Shown piece by piece: positions 52,220-63,921 of a stretch of 64,000 nucleotides of DNA. A program made the translations under genes and the position numbers. The DNA lies in assembly GCA_018401415.1 (NCBI GenBank), contig JAGYKV010000018.1, forward strand, positions 62,001-126,000, written 5' to 3'. Source of the DNA: Candidatus Nanopelagicales bacterium (GTDB lineage: Bacteria; Actinomycetota; Actinomycetes; S36-B12). Position 1 is the stretch's first letter, and each line of letters starts with the position of its first letter. The notes below the pieces were generated by a model that did no database searches, was not told the origin of the DNA, and was given only the letters and a program-made list of their open reading frames with translations.

Positions 52220-53692
52220 TCAGCGTTTAATTACTCGGATAGGTGACTCACTCACACCCAGTTCCGTTTCAATCCTCACCTGACAACGGTAACTTGCTTT
52301 TGAGAGTCTCGTGACTACAGCAAAGTTGTCGCGAACGTCTGAGCTTCGAGTGACACCCGAACCCACAGGAATACACACCACCCGCTCGCTAATAACAGAT
52401 GCACCATTGGGGATTGAAGGAGTAAGGGTGAATCGTGCCGTAGTTTTTTTACGGGTTACCTTGGCAATGCTCCCAGCCACAGGCAAGGAACTGGTGGATA
52501 CCGTGACGGGTGCGCTCACAGGAGAGTTTCCGCGCGCATTAGCCGAAATGGCTGTCACCGTGTATTCCACACCGGTAATCAAATTACTCACCGTGCAACT
52601 TCCTTCGATCGACTTACCCGAGGGTGCTGCAAAACAGTTCTGGGTTACGGGGACGGTCGGAGATTGATCGGTTGGTCCAGTTACAGACACGGCGTACTGG
52701 GTCACCGTTATTCCATCCGCTCCGCCTTTGACTCGAATAATCAACTCACTGAAAAGGGGTGTGATAGAAACAGAGGGGGCAACTGCAGGAGCAGATTCGG
52801 CAATCGCATTAGTCTCGCTGAGGAAACTTGTTTCCGCACTTATGCGGGTGTACACACCGGGATATTTGCCGGCACAATCCTCGCCCCAACTCACTAAGCC
52901 GATCAACATGGGTCCGGCACTGCCATCGGCAATGAGTGGCCCGCCGGAATCACCCTGACACGCATCAATGACGCTGCCGGTGGAAGTGGCTCCGCCGGCA
53001 CACAGCATGACGGCCGGGTTCACGTCACTGCTGGGGAATCCGAGAAAGCGAACCCCGTTGACCTCATAGCGTGTACCGCTACCGCATGAAGTATCAGGGA
53101 AAACGACCAAATTACCGACTTTGAAAACGGAGGGATACTTGTTACCGGAACTCACGGTGTTTCCCCACCCCGCAACTTTCGCAGGGCGACCACCCTCGGT
53201 GTATTCAGCAGCAAGCTCAGGGGTGAGTACGGCAATGAAGGGAATGTCGGTAACAGGTTGAGACAGAGTAAGAACGGCAATGTCATTTTCCGTGGACTTG
53301 ATGGCGTATCCAGGATGCACACTGATCTTGGACACTTGCCGGGTCGGGAAATTACTGGAATCCAAATCGTGAGTGAAACCAACCAAAACATCTTCCGCTC
53401 GAAATTGTTTTCGTGTCTCTTGATTCACCACACAGTGTGCTGCCGTGACAATGGTGGTGGGTGAAGTCAGACTTCCGGCGCAGAACTGCGATTGAAAGGC
53501 ACCGCTTTGCGGAAACTTCTTGGCATCCATGAGTGCCACGAGGAATGGAAATTGACTAGAGTCGCCGCTTGTTCCGTGAACAACCCGTGGGCTCAGGATC
53601 TGCTCCTGCGCCTGACCGGGGGCAGAAAGAAAGGAAAAGAGCAGGATGAAAATGCCGGTTACCGAGATCGCGCCCCATGTACCCTTCCTCAC
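52220..53692 (-). CDS. secreted trypsin-like serine protease (S1) with C-terminal Fn3-like domains
   Basis: A 490-residue exported protease: signal peptide ending PGQAQ, then an S1A domain with the triad His86 (TAAHC), Asp137 (ENDIAVL) and Ser249 (CQGDSGGP). Asp243 occupies the S1-pocket position, so cleavage after Lys/Arg is expected. [15 protein letters not shown] fits a zymogen activation site (Arg36/Val37). Residues ~300-405 look like a fibronectin-III domain and ~405-490 like a second beta domain. Likely used for extracellular protein degradation. Confidence 0.9.
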   Translation of the reverse strand: MRKGTWGAISVTGIFILLFSFLSAPGQAQEQILSPRVVHGTSGDSSQFPFLVALMDAKKFPQSGAFQSQFCAGSLTSPTTIVTAAHCVVNQETRKQFRAEDVLVGFTHDLDSSNFPTRQVSKISVHPGYAIKSTENDIAVLTLSQPVTDIPFIAVLTPELAAEYTEGGRPAKVAGWGNTVSSGNKYPSVFKVGNLVVFPDTSCGSGTRYEVNGVRFLGFPSSDVNPAVMLCAGGATSTGSVIDACQGDSGGPLIADGSAGPMLIGLVSWGEDCAGKYPGVYTRISAETSFLSETNAIAESAPAVAPSVSITPLFSELIIRVKGGADGITVTQYAVSVTGPTDQSPTVPVTQNCFAAPSGKSIEGSCTVSNLITGVEYTVTAISANARGNSPVSAPVTVSTSSLPVAGSIAKVTRKKTTARFTLTPSIPNGASVISERVVCIPVGSGVTRSSDVRDNFAVVTRLSKASYRCQVRIETELGVSESPIRVIKR

Positions 53693-53727
53693 CCTCTAAC
53701 GGTACGCCCCATGACTCCCATACTTAT

Positions 53728-54162
53728 TCACTGAGCCGTCAATGATTGGTCAATAATGAGGTTGGCCAGTTGCTCAGCGCCCGAAAAGTGCTCAATTTGA
53801 TATCCGCGAAGGGAAACGAGCCTTTCCGGATCTTCCGACCGGGGGAGGTACACGGTCACAGGAGACTGGGGCCACTGATCGGTGCTGGTGGGGAATATTG
53901 GGCTGATCAAGGAGTGGCCAATTACTGGCCTGTGCGCTGCCGCCTGAGCTCGGGCAATTGCGGGGAGATCCAGGCACCTACTGCCGCCGGCCACGATTAC
54001 CACGGGTTCGGTATTCAACTCATTATTTATTAATAGACAGGATTCCGGGATCGCGAGGTGCTCGGGCACAATCACAAGTGAGTGCGAGCCAGAAAATTGG
54101 CCCAACAGGTGATCCAGTCCATTTGGGCACTCGGGTGAGTCAAAATAAATGAGGTTCGGCAT
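53728..54162 (-). CDS. hypothetical protein, alpha/beta type
   Basis: About 144 residues, no signal peptide or membrane helix. Alternating strands and helices (LIYFDSPECP, HSLVIVPEHLA, EPVVIVAGGSRCLDLPAIARA, PVTVYLPRSEDP) suggest a small Rossmann-like alpha/beta fold. I do not recognise a family. It precedes the secreted protease gene on the same strand with a 35-bp gap, and is divergent from pyrE. The ATG at 54162 is preferred to the adjacent TTG. Confidence 0.55.
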   Translation of the reverse strand: MPNLIYFDSPECPNGLDHLLGQFSGSHSLVIVPEHLAIPESCLLINNELNTEPVVIVAGGSRCLDLPAIARAQAAAHRPVIGHSLISPIFPTSTDQWPQSPVTVYLPRSEDPERLVSLRGYQIEHFSGAEQLANLIIDQSLTAQ

Positions 54163-54241
54163 CAATGCCCACTGTAGGGGCTCCCTTCGGAAATGGCACC
54201 GAAGAAAGGCACCGGTTGTCTTCAGTGGTTAACATTGCGGG

Positions 54242-54787
54242 ATGAATGAGTCGCCAGAGTGGATCGAATTGCGCCAACACATCCTAGACAAGGCCGTAGT
54301 TCGTGGCAAGGTCATTTTGTCTAGCGGTCGCGAGGCCGACTACTACATTGATCTGCGCAGGGTGACCCTTGATGCAAGTGCCTCACCATTGGTGGGCAAG
54401 GTCATGCGTCAAGTCAACTCAAACTTTGATTTCGCCGCTGTCGGAGGTCTCACCCTGGGCGCTGATCCGGTTGCCTCGGCCATGATGCACAGCGCATCGC
54501 AGGATCATGAATTACTTAATTCATTTGTTGTTCGCAAAAGCGAAAAACAACATGGGCTCCAACGCCGCATTGAAGGACCAGATGTCAAAGGTGTGCGGGT
54601 GCTCGCCGTTGAAGACACTTCCACAACAGGTGCATCTGTCTTGACGGCAGTGGATGCACTCCTCGCGGAGGGCGCGATTATTGCTGGTGTCAGTGTGATT
54701 GTTGATCGTGGTGCACGAGCCGCGATTGTTGAGCGCGGTTACGAATACACAGCTGCGTACACATTGCAGGATCTAGGACTGGAGTGA
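54242..54787 (+). CDS. pyrE: orotate phosphoribosyltransferase
   Basis: A 181-residue enzyme that joins orotate to PRPP in pyrimidine synthesis. Seen: the substrate segment GKVILSSGREADYYIDLRR, the loop KSEKQHGLQRRIEG and the PRPP-binding motif VLAVEDTSTTGAS. The length is normal. Its 3' end overlaps the convergent DUF368 gene by 15 bp. Position near the SpoU methyltransferase gene is as in mycobacteria. Confidence 0.95.
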   Translation: MNESPEWIELRQHILDKAVVRGKVILSSGREADYYIDLRRVTLDASASPLVGKVMRQVNSNFDFAAVGGLTLGADPVASAMMHSASQDHELLNSFVVRKSEKQHGLQRRIEGPDVKGVRVLAVEDTSTTGASVLTAVDALLAEGAIIAGVSVIVDRGARAAIVERGYEYTAAYTLQDLGLE

Positions 54788-55690
54788 GTCTTCCTGTTCC
54801 TCGGTGAGCCCAAACCGCCGCTCCACCAGGAGTAGCACGGTGACAAATACGGCACCGGCCACGAACATTCCAATGGCTAAGCCCACCTGATTGTCGGGAG
54901 CAAGAAGTCCCCGATTCTCATCCTGCCACGGCCAGAGTGCCCGCAGTGATCCGATCATGAGTCCGGTAATGATCACCAAAGTAATGCGGGCTTTGTGCTC
55001 GAGTAACCAGCGCAGGATCGAAACGAATACAGCCAAACCAACTATCGCACCGAGTGCGAATACTCCGAGATACACAAAGTTTCGGTCGTTTACCGCACTG
55101 ATTGTTGTGTCATACATTCCCAGTGTGAGCAGCAGGAAAGATCCAGACACCCCCGGCAAGACCAAAGCGCAAATAGCAACGGCCGCGGCGAAGAACACTG
55201 CGATCAGGCTCGGATCCGCAACGTCTGCAGCAGGAAGTCCGGTCAAAAAGAAGAGCACAACAGCGCTGATCAGCGCAATGAGTATGTAAAGCGGGCTCCA
55301 GCCACCAACTCGGAGAACCATATGTGCTGGGACGTAAGTGCCAACAATGACCAATCCAAAGAACAGGGCGTTCATGGCAATCGGTTGTTCATCTAATAAT
55401 GGCTCAAGGACTCTCGCGCCAATCACAAGCGCAATACCCATTCCAATTGCAAGCGGAATCAGCACTCGCCACGGGAGTGCTCCAAGGGTTTTGATCGCGC
55501 TAGGTGCAGATGGCTTCTCGCCGGCAAGGCCAATAAGTTGACGGAATGCGAGCACGGCATCGGCTATTGCATCTAGCAATGTTTGATACACGCCAACAAT
55601 CAATGCAAGGGTTCCCCCGCTCACCCCGGGAATGACTTCAGCAACCCCCATGAGTGCTCCGCGAATGAAATTGGCAAGAGTTTTCAGCAC
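54773..55690 (-). CDS. DUF368-family membrane protein
   Basis: About 305 residues with eight or more membrane helices. FIRGALMGVAEVIPGVSGGTLALI at the N-terminus is the DUF368 hallmark, and ICALVLPGVSGSFLLLTLGMY repeats it in the middle, indicating an internal duplication. Members of this family have been linked to lipid-carrier (undecaprenyl phosphate) recycling across the membrane. Start is taken at the GTG at 55690; a longer frame would cross the divergent methyltransferase promoter. Confidence 0.87.
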   Translation of the reverse strand: MLKTLANFIRGALMGVAEVIPGVSGGTLALIVGVYQTLLDAIADAVLAFRQLIGLAGEKPSAPSAIKTLGALPWRVLIPLAIGMGIALVIGARVLEPLLDEQPIAMNALFFGLVIVGTYVPAHMVLRVGGWSPLYILIALISAVVLFFLTGLPAADVADPSLIAVFFAAAVAICALVLPGVSGSFLLLTLGMYDTTISAVNDRNFVYLGVFALGAIVGLAVFVSILRWLLEHKARITLVIITGLMIGSLRALWPWQDENRGLLAPDNQVGLAIGMFVAGAVFVTVLLLVERRFGLTEEQEDSLQS

Positions 55691-55735
55691 CCTGACAGGG
55701 TAGTGGTTAAGTTGACTCTCGTGGAGGAAGCAACG

Positions 55736-56364
55736 GTGCAAGTCGATGAACCAGATGGCGAGCCATTCAAGGTCGTTGGCATTGGCCCGTGGGTGGGCGA
55801 TTGGCCTACTGAAGATCACTTTGATCCGGAATTACTCCGAGAAGGTGACCGCCGCAATGTGATCGACCAATACCGCTATTGGAAACTCGAGGCGATTGTT
55901 GCCGATCTAGACACCAAGCGCCATCCCATGCATATTGCTATTGAGAACTTGGGACATGACTTCAATATCGGCACGATTGTTCGCAGCGCCAATGCATTCC
56001 TTGTCGGTGAAGTTCACATTGTTGGCAAAAACGATGGAACCGACGTGGTGCCATGGTTACCGACCGTTACCAACATGTTCACCACCACGAGAATGCCGAA
56101 GACTTTATTGCCTGGGCTAGGGAACAAGGCATCCCCGTCATTGGGATCGACAACATGTCAGGGTCAGTCAAACTCGAGAAATTCACTTTCCCCGAGCGCT
56201 GCGTTCTGGTTGTGGGCCAGGAAGGCACGGGTCTTTCTGAACCCATGCGCATGGGGTGCGATTCGCTCGTCGAGATTTCCCAGTTCGGGTCAACCCGATC
56301 TATTAATGTCGGCGCTGCTGCTGCGATCGCTATGCATGAGTGGGTGCGGCAGTGGATTGTGTAG
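55736..56364 (+). CDS. SpoU/TrmH-family RNA 2'-O-methyltransferase, frameshifted
   Basis: A SPOUT methyltransferase in two frames. First part: IENLGHDFNIGTIVRSANAF, the conserved SpoU motif 1. Second part: VVGQEGTGLSEPM and FGSTRSINVGAAAAIAMHEW, motifs 2 and 3 forming the knot that binds AdoMet. The frame breaks at a five-A run (56027-56031); six A would give GKKRWNRRGAMVTDR, as in actinobacterial homologues. The GTG start has GGAGGAAG seven bases upstream. Methylates a tRNA or rRNA ribose; the exact target is unknown. Confidence 0.88.
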
Positions 56365-56793
56365 TGCTGATATTGCAGTGATGTGAAAGAAAATTTGGTG
56401 TTTTGTGGTTGTCGTGTTCTCTGAAAAGCATTTCAGCCTGACAATGAAGCAGTGTGCAAACGTATTTCCAGATGCCAATTAAGTAACCCCGGCGATTTAG
56501 CCTTGGCTAGGGATCGTTCCGGGGTCTTCAGATCAAATACTACAGCAGTAATTCACATGTTTCGTGTCAATCCGTCGGTTCGTCGCCTGTGAGATCCGAG
56601 CCAGAGTGACAAACCAGAGTGAAGAGGTAGTGGTGGCTTTGTTACAGAGTTGCGATGGGATCTGTTCCGACATTTCGGCGAGTCATGGCGACACAACCCC
56701 GATACATCTCTTCTGGGTCAGTTAACCGGTTACACGACGGTAACGAGCGAGTGGAAGGATAGGGCTCAAGAGTCCATTTTGAGGGGAGTTTCC
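56365..56793. other. 429-bp gap before fba with a long hairpin
   Basis: No gene is visible. The main structure is an imperfect hairpin at 56487-56524. Further on, a short palindrome AACCGGTT and an inverted GTTAC/GTAAC pair sit around 56715-56745, possibly part of the fba promoter. A clear -10/-35 pair could not be fixed. Nothing here matches an RNA gene or riboswitch I know. Confidence 0.4.
56487..56524. other. stable hairpin, terminator or leader element
   Basis: CCCCGG..CGAT..AGCC / GGCT..ATCG..CCGGGG forms three stacked stem segments of 6, 4 and 4 pairs with small symmetric bulges and a 2-base loop. It lies about 120 bp after the methyltransferase gene. There is no T-run after it, so simple intrinsic termination is not certain. 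Confidence 0.45.
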
Positions 56794-57816
56794 ATGCCAA
56801 TTGCATCGCCAGAGGTTTATCGCGAAATGCTTGATCGGGCGAAGGCAGGAAAGTTCGCCTATCCCGCCATCAATACGTCATCTTCACAGACAATTGTTGC
56901 TGCGATTCGGGGATTCGCCGAAGCTGAAAGTGACGGAATTGTGCAGGTCTCGTGGGGTGGTGCGGAGTTTGCCACCGGTCAAGGTGTGAAAGACATGGTG
57001 ACGGGTGCGGTCGCACTGGCTGAGTTTGCATCAGTTGTTGCGGACAAATATGACGTCAACATTGCACTGCACACCGATCACTGTCCCAAGGACAAGCTCG
57101 CTGGATTCATGGAACCACTTGTGGTGATTTCTCAGGAGCGCGTTGCCAAAGGTCTTGCGCCACTTTTTCAATCTCACATGTGGGATGGCTCCGCGGTACC
57201 CCTTGAGGAAAACATGGAGATCGCTGAGCGGATGCTTGATGCATGCCTCAAGGCAAATATTATTTTGGAAATTGAGATCGGAGTCGTTGGTGGCGAGGAA
57301 GATGGCATTGAAGCGTCACATGACGCAAAGCTTTTTTCGACAGTTGAAGATGGACTTGAGACAGCAAAGAGACTCGGATTAGGTGAGCGCGGCCGTTACA
57401 TGGTCGCAGCAACCTTCGGCAACGTCCATGGTGTTTACAAGCCAGGAAATGTCGTTTTGACCCCTTCTATTCTCAAGGACATTCAAGATGCTGTTGGTAA
57501 GGAGTACGGGGTGGATAAGCCATTTGATCTGGTATTCCACGGTGGATCAGGTTCACTGTTAAGCGAGATTCGCGAGTCTCTCGATTACGGTGTTGTGAAA
57601 ATGAACATCGACACTGACACTCAGTACGCATTCACCCGCCCAATTGCCAATCACATGTTTGTCAACTACGACGGTGTCCTGAAAATTGACGGTGACGTGG
57701 GAAATAAAAAAATGTATGACCCACGCTCTTATGGCAAAGCTGCTGAAGCTGGAATGGCCGACCGTGTCAAGCTCGCTTGCGAAGACTTACGCTCTGCAGG
57801 AACGAGGATGAAATAG
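56794..57816 (+). CDS. fba: class II fructose-bisphosphate aldolase
   Basis: A 340-residue zinc-dependent aldolase of glycolysis and gluconeogenesis. Seen: AYPAINTSSSQT, the zinc/catalytic segment ALHTDHCPKDK, EIEIGVVGGEEDGIE, and the phosphate-binding HGGSGS followed by VVKMNIDTDTQ. The ATG at 56794 has GAGGGGAG upstream and gives the standard N-terminus. DUF3151 begins at the last base of its stop codon. Confidence 0.95.
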   Translation: MPIASPEVYREMLDRAKAGKFAYPAINTSSSQTIVAAIRGFAEAESDGIVQVSWGGAEFATGQGVKDMVTGAVALAEFASVVADKYDVNIALHTDHCPKDKLAGFMEPLVVISQERVAKGLAPLFQSHMWDGSAVPLEENMEIAERMLDACLKANIILEIEIGVVGGEEDGIEASHDAKLFSTVEDGLETAKRLGLGERGRYMVAATFGNVHGVYKPGNVVLTPSILKDIQDAVGKEYGVDKPFDLVFHGGSGSLLSEIRESLDYGVVKMNIDTDTQYAFTRPIANHMFVNYDGVLKIDGDVGNKKMYDPRSYGKAAEAGMADRVKLACEDLRSAGTRMK

Positions 57817-58220
57817 TGACTATTTCTGGTGCAAACCTGCTCGGCGGCCCGGAGCCAACTTTGTTGCCCGCAGGGGATCCAGCACAAACCGAACTTGAAG
57901 GTGGTGCTGATCCACAAGATGTTGTGAAGAAGTACCCCACGAGTTCATTGGCGTGGGCAATGCTGAGCGATCAAGCGTGGGATGCCGGCGACATTGTTGC
58001 CTCCTATGCCTACGCACGTGTCGGCTACCACCGTGGCCTAGATGCACTTCGGCGCAACGGTTGGAAGGGTCACGGACCGGTTCCTTGGAGCCACGTTCCC
58101 AACCAAGGGTTTCTGCGTTGCCTTCAGGACTTGGGTCGTGCAGCCGGCGCTATTGGGGAAACCGACGAAGTAGTTCGGATCTCCGAATTCCTCGTTGAGT
58201 GTGACCCAAGTCTTGGCTAG
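57816..58220 (+). CDS. DUF3151-family protein
   Basis: A 134-residue actinobacterial protein of the DUF3151 family: NLLGGPEPTLLP at the N-terminus, SSLAWAMLSDQAWD, VASYAYARVGYHRGLDALRRNGWKG, and VPWSHVPNQGFLRCLQDL, with a TPR-like helical look. No function is known, but it commonly follows fba in actinobacteria, as here (1-bp overlap, GTG start). The next gene overlaps its 3' end by about 20 bp. Confidence 0.88.
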   Translation: MTISGANLLGGPEPTLLPAGDPAQTELEGGADPQDVVKKYPTSSLAWAMLSDQAWDAGDIVASYAYARVGYHRGLDALRRNGWKGHGPVPWSHVPNQGFLRCLQDLGRAAGAIGETDEVVRISEFLVECDPSLG

Positions 58221-59172
58221 TACGGAACTCACCCGCCCGGTTCTGATTGTTGGCGCCGGAATCACGGGTGTCGCGTGCGCACGAGTGTTGCGCACACACG
58301 GTGTTCCCTTTCGAATCGTTAACAAGGGCATGAAAATTGGCGGGCGCATGGCTTCCAGGGAAGTCCGGGACTCGGGGACCGAATGGGACGGTCGCGTTTT
58401 TGACACCGGTGCCTCTTACTTCACGGTGAGTGATCCTGATTTTCGCCTGCACGTGCAGGAAATGCGCGACCTTGGGATTGTGACCGAATGGACAGACACT
58501 TTTCACGTTGCAGATGACACCGGAATTCTGGGCGTCAAAGTGGGTCCCATGCGTTACAGCGCGCCCAAGGGAATTCGTAGCGTTGTGGAATACCTTGCTC
58601 AAGGTCTTGAGGTGTTCGAGGGTGAGATCGATTCACTCGACGTGACAGAAGAACGCATTGCATTGTGTGTACCAACACCGCAAGCGGCAAGAATTTTTCC
58701 ACAAGCAATGGAGATTAATCCAAGTGTGTGGGAGCCGGTGATAGTTGTATCAATGTTGTTCGCTGAGCAGTATTGGCAAGACTTTGATGGGATCTTTGAC
58801 AATTCAGCGAGTGCCGTCACTTGGATCGCGAACGATGGCTCACGTCGCGGTGATCGCGCCCCTGCACTTGTCGCGCATGTGCATCCGGTGCTGAGTTCAC
58901 ACCACCTCGCTGATCCATCGGCTGTCATTCCTTTTGCAGTGAATGCCGTGCAACAAATTTTGGGTTTTGATCACCAACCGACGTGGACCAGCGCGCATCG
59001 GTGGACATTTGCGAAACCGGTCGAAGGTACAACGCGCAGTGAACCGCTCTTCCACGCTGAACCTGACGGGCAAGTATTCATGGCAGGTGATTCATTTTCA
59101 GATCGCCCACGTGTGGAGGCAGGTTGGATCTCCGGTTCGGCATTGGGAAAGTACTTGGTGGGCACGCGTTAA
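58201..59172 (+). CDS. FAD-dependent amine-oxidase-like protein (renalase-like)
   Basis: About 323 residues. Seen: N-terminal dinucleotide-binding motif VLIVGAGITGVACARVLR, GGRMASREV after it, FDTGASYFT, and a C-terminal FAD segment VFMAGDSFSDRPRVEAGWISG. This is the renalase/NAD(P)-binding-8 group, thought to oxidise aberrant dihydronicotinamides or amines. The start is uncertain: GTG 58201 or TTG 58195, both within the DUF3151 3' end. Likely in the fba operon. Confidence 0.82.
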   Translation: MTQVLASTELTRPVLIVGAGITGVACARVLRTHGVPFRIVNKGMKIGGRMASREVRDSGTEWDGRVFDTGASYFTVSDPDFRLHVQEMRDLGIVTEWTDTFHVADDTGILGVKVGPMRYSAPKGIRSVVEYLAQGLEVFEGEIDSLDVTEERIALCVPTPQAARIFPQAMEINPSVWEPVIVVSMLFAEQYWQDFDGIFDNSASAVTWIANDGSRRGDRAPALVAHVHPVLSSHHLADPSAVIPFAVNAVQQILGFDHQPTWTSAHRWTFAKPVEGTTRSEPLFHAEPDGQVFMAGDSFSDRPRVEAGWISGSALGKYLVGTR

Positions 59173-59206
59173 TCCCGTTAGTGTCAAGCATGTTGGCGTC
59201 CGGTAA

Positions 59207-60502
<1,296 letters not shown>

Positions 60503-60505
60503 TCG

Positions 60506-61241
60506 GTGGAATCGGAACTCATTGCTCGTTACATCCCGATCTACGAAGTGGATCAGGCTGGAAACCCGGTGGGATTCCCGGTACCTGATTCCCTCGAGCC
60601 GCAGCGACCTTCAGGGAATCTGTTCGGCACCTATTGCCGACTTGAGCCGCTGAGTGCCGAACAACACGCGGCAGATCTATTCGAGGCATTCTCTGGTCAT
60701 TATGAACTCTGGACGTATATGCCTCACGGCCCATTCGCAAGTGAAGCAGAGTTCCGAGACTGGGTAATCTCCCGCGAAGCAGGAATCGATCCCCTTTTTT
60801 ACGCAATCATTGACCTGAATACCGAGAAAGCAACGGGCGTTGCCAGTTACTTGCGCGTTGATCCACCTGCGCGCAGTATTGAAGTCGGTTGGATCACCTA
60901 TTCACCTGTGCTTCAAAGATCTCGCGTTGCAACCGATGCCATGTTTGTCATGATGCGCATATGCATTTGACCTTGGGTACCGGCGATACGAGTGGAAGTG
61001 CAATGCACTCAATCAGGTGTCCCGAAAAGCTGCATTGCGTCTTGGAATGACCTACGAGGGAACCTTCCGTCAAGCGACCGTTGTCAAAGGTCGAAACAGG
61101 GACACCGCATGGTTTTCCATACTTGACACCGAGTGGCCCACCATGTGCCACAACTTTGAGAATTGGCTTTCTGAGTCGAATTTTGATCAGTCGGGTCAGC
61201 AACTCACCCGCCTACGACCATTGGAAGTCGACCCGGCGTAG
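60506..61241 (+). CDS. GNAT-family N-acetyltransferase (RimJ/RimL-like), frameshifted
   Basis: About 244 residues in two frames. First part: [39 protein letters not shown] and the start of the acetyl-CoA region (TDAMFVMMR). Second part: [46 protein letters not shown]. One extra A near 60959 breaks the frame; without it [10 protein letters not shown] is restored, typical of RimJ/RimL-type acetyltransferases. The protein or metabolite acetylated is unknown. It follows purA by 3 bp. Confidence 0.82.
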
Positions 61242-61261
61242 GGATGTCCTAGAGTTTGCTC

Positions 61262-62606
61262 ATGACTACAGCAGATCCCGCAGAAGGCAAGCGCGTCTAC
61301 GATCTTGACCGCGAATATGTATTTCATTCTTGGAGTGCGCAGAAAGCGCTCAAGCCCATGTGCATTGCAGGTGCCGAGGGAAGTTACTTCTGGGATTACG
61401 ACGGCAATAAGTTCCTCGATTTTTCATCGCAACTTGTCAACGTCAATATTGGGCATCAGCATCCCAAAATCATTGCTGCGATCCAGGAGCAAGCCGCCAA
61501 GTTGGCCACGGTTGCCCCTCAGCACGCCAATGACAAGCGCGGCGAAGCGGCCGAGCGCATTGTTGGCATTGCCGGACCGAATATGTCCAAAGTGTTCTTC
61601 ACCAACGGTGGCGCAGATGCGGTGGAGAATGCAATTCGCATGGCCCGCCTGCACACCCACAAGCACAAAGTGTTGTCGGCATACCGTTCCTATCACGGTA
61701 ATACCGGGACTGCTATCCAAGCAACCGGTGACCCTCGGCGCTGGCCGAATGAATACGCATCGCAGCAGGTTCACTTCTTTGGTCCATATTTGTATCGGTC
61801 TGAGTTCTGGGCAACGACCCCCGAAGAAGAGTCCGAGCGCGCACTGCAGCACCTAGAGCATGTGATCCAATTCGAGGGGCCCAACACCGTTGGCGCAATC
61901 ATCCTGGAGTCCGTGGTGGGTACAGCAGGCGTTCTCGTTCCGCCACCCGGCTACCTCGAAGGAGTTCGGGCCCTGTGCGACAAGTACAACATCATCTGGA
62001 TCGCCGACGAAACAATGTCAGGCTTCGCTCGCACCGGTAAATGGTTCGCATTCCAGAACTGGGCAGCGCAACCTGATCTCATTGTTTTCGCTAAGGGTTC
62101 TAACTCCGGCTATGTCCCCGTTGGCGGTGTTGTGATCTCTGGTGACATTGCCGCGACATTCGACGAGAAGGTTTTCCCCGGTGGTTTGACGTACTCGGGT
62201 CACCCGTTAGCGGCTGCTTCGATCGTTGCGTCCATTGATGCCATGAAGGAAGAACAGATCGTGGAGAACGCAGCCAGCATCGGCACAAATGTGTTGGAAC
62301 CAGGGCTTAATGCACTCATGGAAAAGCACCCGGTGATTGGTGAGGTTCGCGGACTCGGCGTTTTCTGGGCGCTCGATCTGGTCACAAACCGCGAAACTCG
62401 CGAGCCGTCTGGCACCCTATGGCGGTACGTCCGCGGCCATGACCGAACTGGTCACGGAATGTAAGAAACGTGGTCTCATGCCGTTCACAAACTTCAACCG
62501 GATGCATGTTGTTCCACCTTGTGTGGTGACAGAAAGTGAAGCAAAAGCTGGGCTAGAAATTCTGGATCAAGTGTTCACAATCATTGATGCACATTACGAA
62601 AACTAA
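61262..62606 (+). CDS. class III aminotransferase (omega-amino acid type), frameshifted
   Basis: About 448 residues in two frames. Seen: GSYFWDYDGNKFLDFSSQL, FTNGGADAVENAIRMAR, YRSYHGNTGTAIQATGD, WIADETMSGFARTGKW with the PLP Asp, and FAKGSNSGYVPVGGV with the Schiff-base Lys. The last ~60 residues (KKRGLMPFTNFNRMHVVPPC) are in another frame. One extra base near 62408 (ccgtctgg) breaks it; removal gives REPLAPYGG, common to this family. Probably a beta-alanine/taurine/GABA-type transaminase; the substrate is not resolved. Confidence 0.85.
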
Positions 62607-62624
62607 TTTCGTAGGGATTGCACG

Positions 62625-63897
62625 GTGAAGTGCCTAGTCATCGGTTCAGGTGCACGCGAGCATGCCATTACTGCAACGCTTCTGCGGGATCCGAGTGTTG
62701 CACAGCATTCACGTAGCGCCGGGCAATGCCGGGATCGCGCAATTGGCACCATGTTTACCCGTAGATGTCACCGATGCTTCTGCCATTGCGGATCTTGCGG
62801 CGGAACTTGATGTTGATTTAGTGGTGATTGGTCCAGAAGTACCTTTAATGGCAGGGGCAGCCAATGAATTAGAGGATCGCGGGATTCCATGTTTTGGTCC
62901 GCACAAAGAAGCCGCACTTATTGAAGGGAGCAAAGCTTTTTGTAAAGAAGTCATGGCTGAAGCAAATATTCCAACCGCAATGGCGAAAATTTGCGCATCC
63001 ATGGAGCAAGTTGAAGAGGCACTTGATTTTTTTGGTGCGCCATTTGTCGTGAAAGATGATGGATTGGCTGCGGGTAAGGGTGTTGTTGTCACCCATGATC
63101 GATTCGAAGCCCTGGAACATGCGCGTGCTTGTTTCACTTCGGGAAATAAAATCGTGATCGAAGAATTTCTCGATGGACCTGAAGTCTCTCTCTTTGGTAT
63201 TTCCGATGGCACAACAGTGGTGGCCATGCAGCCAGCTCAGGACTTTAAGAGAGTTGGCGATGGCGACACTGGACCCAATACGGGAGGAATGGGTGCGTAC
63301 TCACCTCTGCCGTGGGTTTCGTCTGCCGTTGTTGCGGAAGTAACCGAACAGGTGCTTCAACCCATGGCCACCGCACTGAAAAATCGCGGGACACCTTTTG
63401 TCGGTGTGTTGTATGCGGGGCTAGCCATGACTTCGCGCGGTGTGCGGGTAATTGAATTCAACGCTCGCTTCGGTGACCCCGAGACCCAAGTTGTTCTTGG
63501 ACAATTAGAAACTCCGCTGGGCGAATTTCTCCTCGCAGCAGCAACGGGCCAACTGGCTCACTTCCCGCCACTGAGGTGGCGAAGTGGCTACTCGGTCACC
63601 GTTGTTATTTGCTCTGACGGCTATCCCGCAGAGCCGCGCACGGGCGATCCGATTTCCGGGATTGACTTGGCCGAGGCACTGGGCAATGTCACCGTGTATC
63701 ACGCGGGAACCCAACTCAAGGATTCAACTTTGGTGACCTCCGGTGGTCGAGTGTTGTCCGTGACCGCCCACGCCGACACCCTGATGCAGGCTCGGAATAG
63801 GGCAACGGAGGCTGCACGTTTAATCACGATCTCTGGCTCACATTTCCGCCGGGACATTGCCCAACTCGCAGCAGATGGGCGCATTTCCCTCGACTAG
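62625..63897 (+). CDS. purD: phosphoribosylamine-glycine ligase, frameshifted near the N-terminus
   Basis: About 423 residues: the first 27 (MKCLVIGSGAREHAITATLL) are in one frame and the rest (HVAPGNAGIAQLA onward) in the next. An extra base near 62706 is responsible. The ATP-grasp features are intact: VVKDDGLAAGKGVVV, EEFLDGPEVSLFGISDG, GDGDTGPNTGGMGAYSP and VIEFNARFGDPETQ. PurD makes glycinamide ribonucleotide, an essential purine step, so a sequencing insertion is more likely than real loss. Start is GTG. Confidence 0.93.
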
Positions 63898-63921
63898 ATC
63901 CTGAAGTGGAAGGATAGGGTC

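Noticed and set aside
55980-56060. Programmed ribosomal frameshift in the SpoU methyltransferase
   Set aside because: The A-run is slippery, but there is no expected stimulatory structure, and six other genes show unrelated indels, so sequencing error is simpler.
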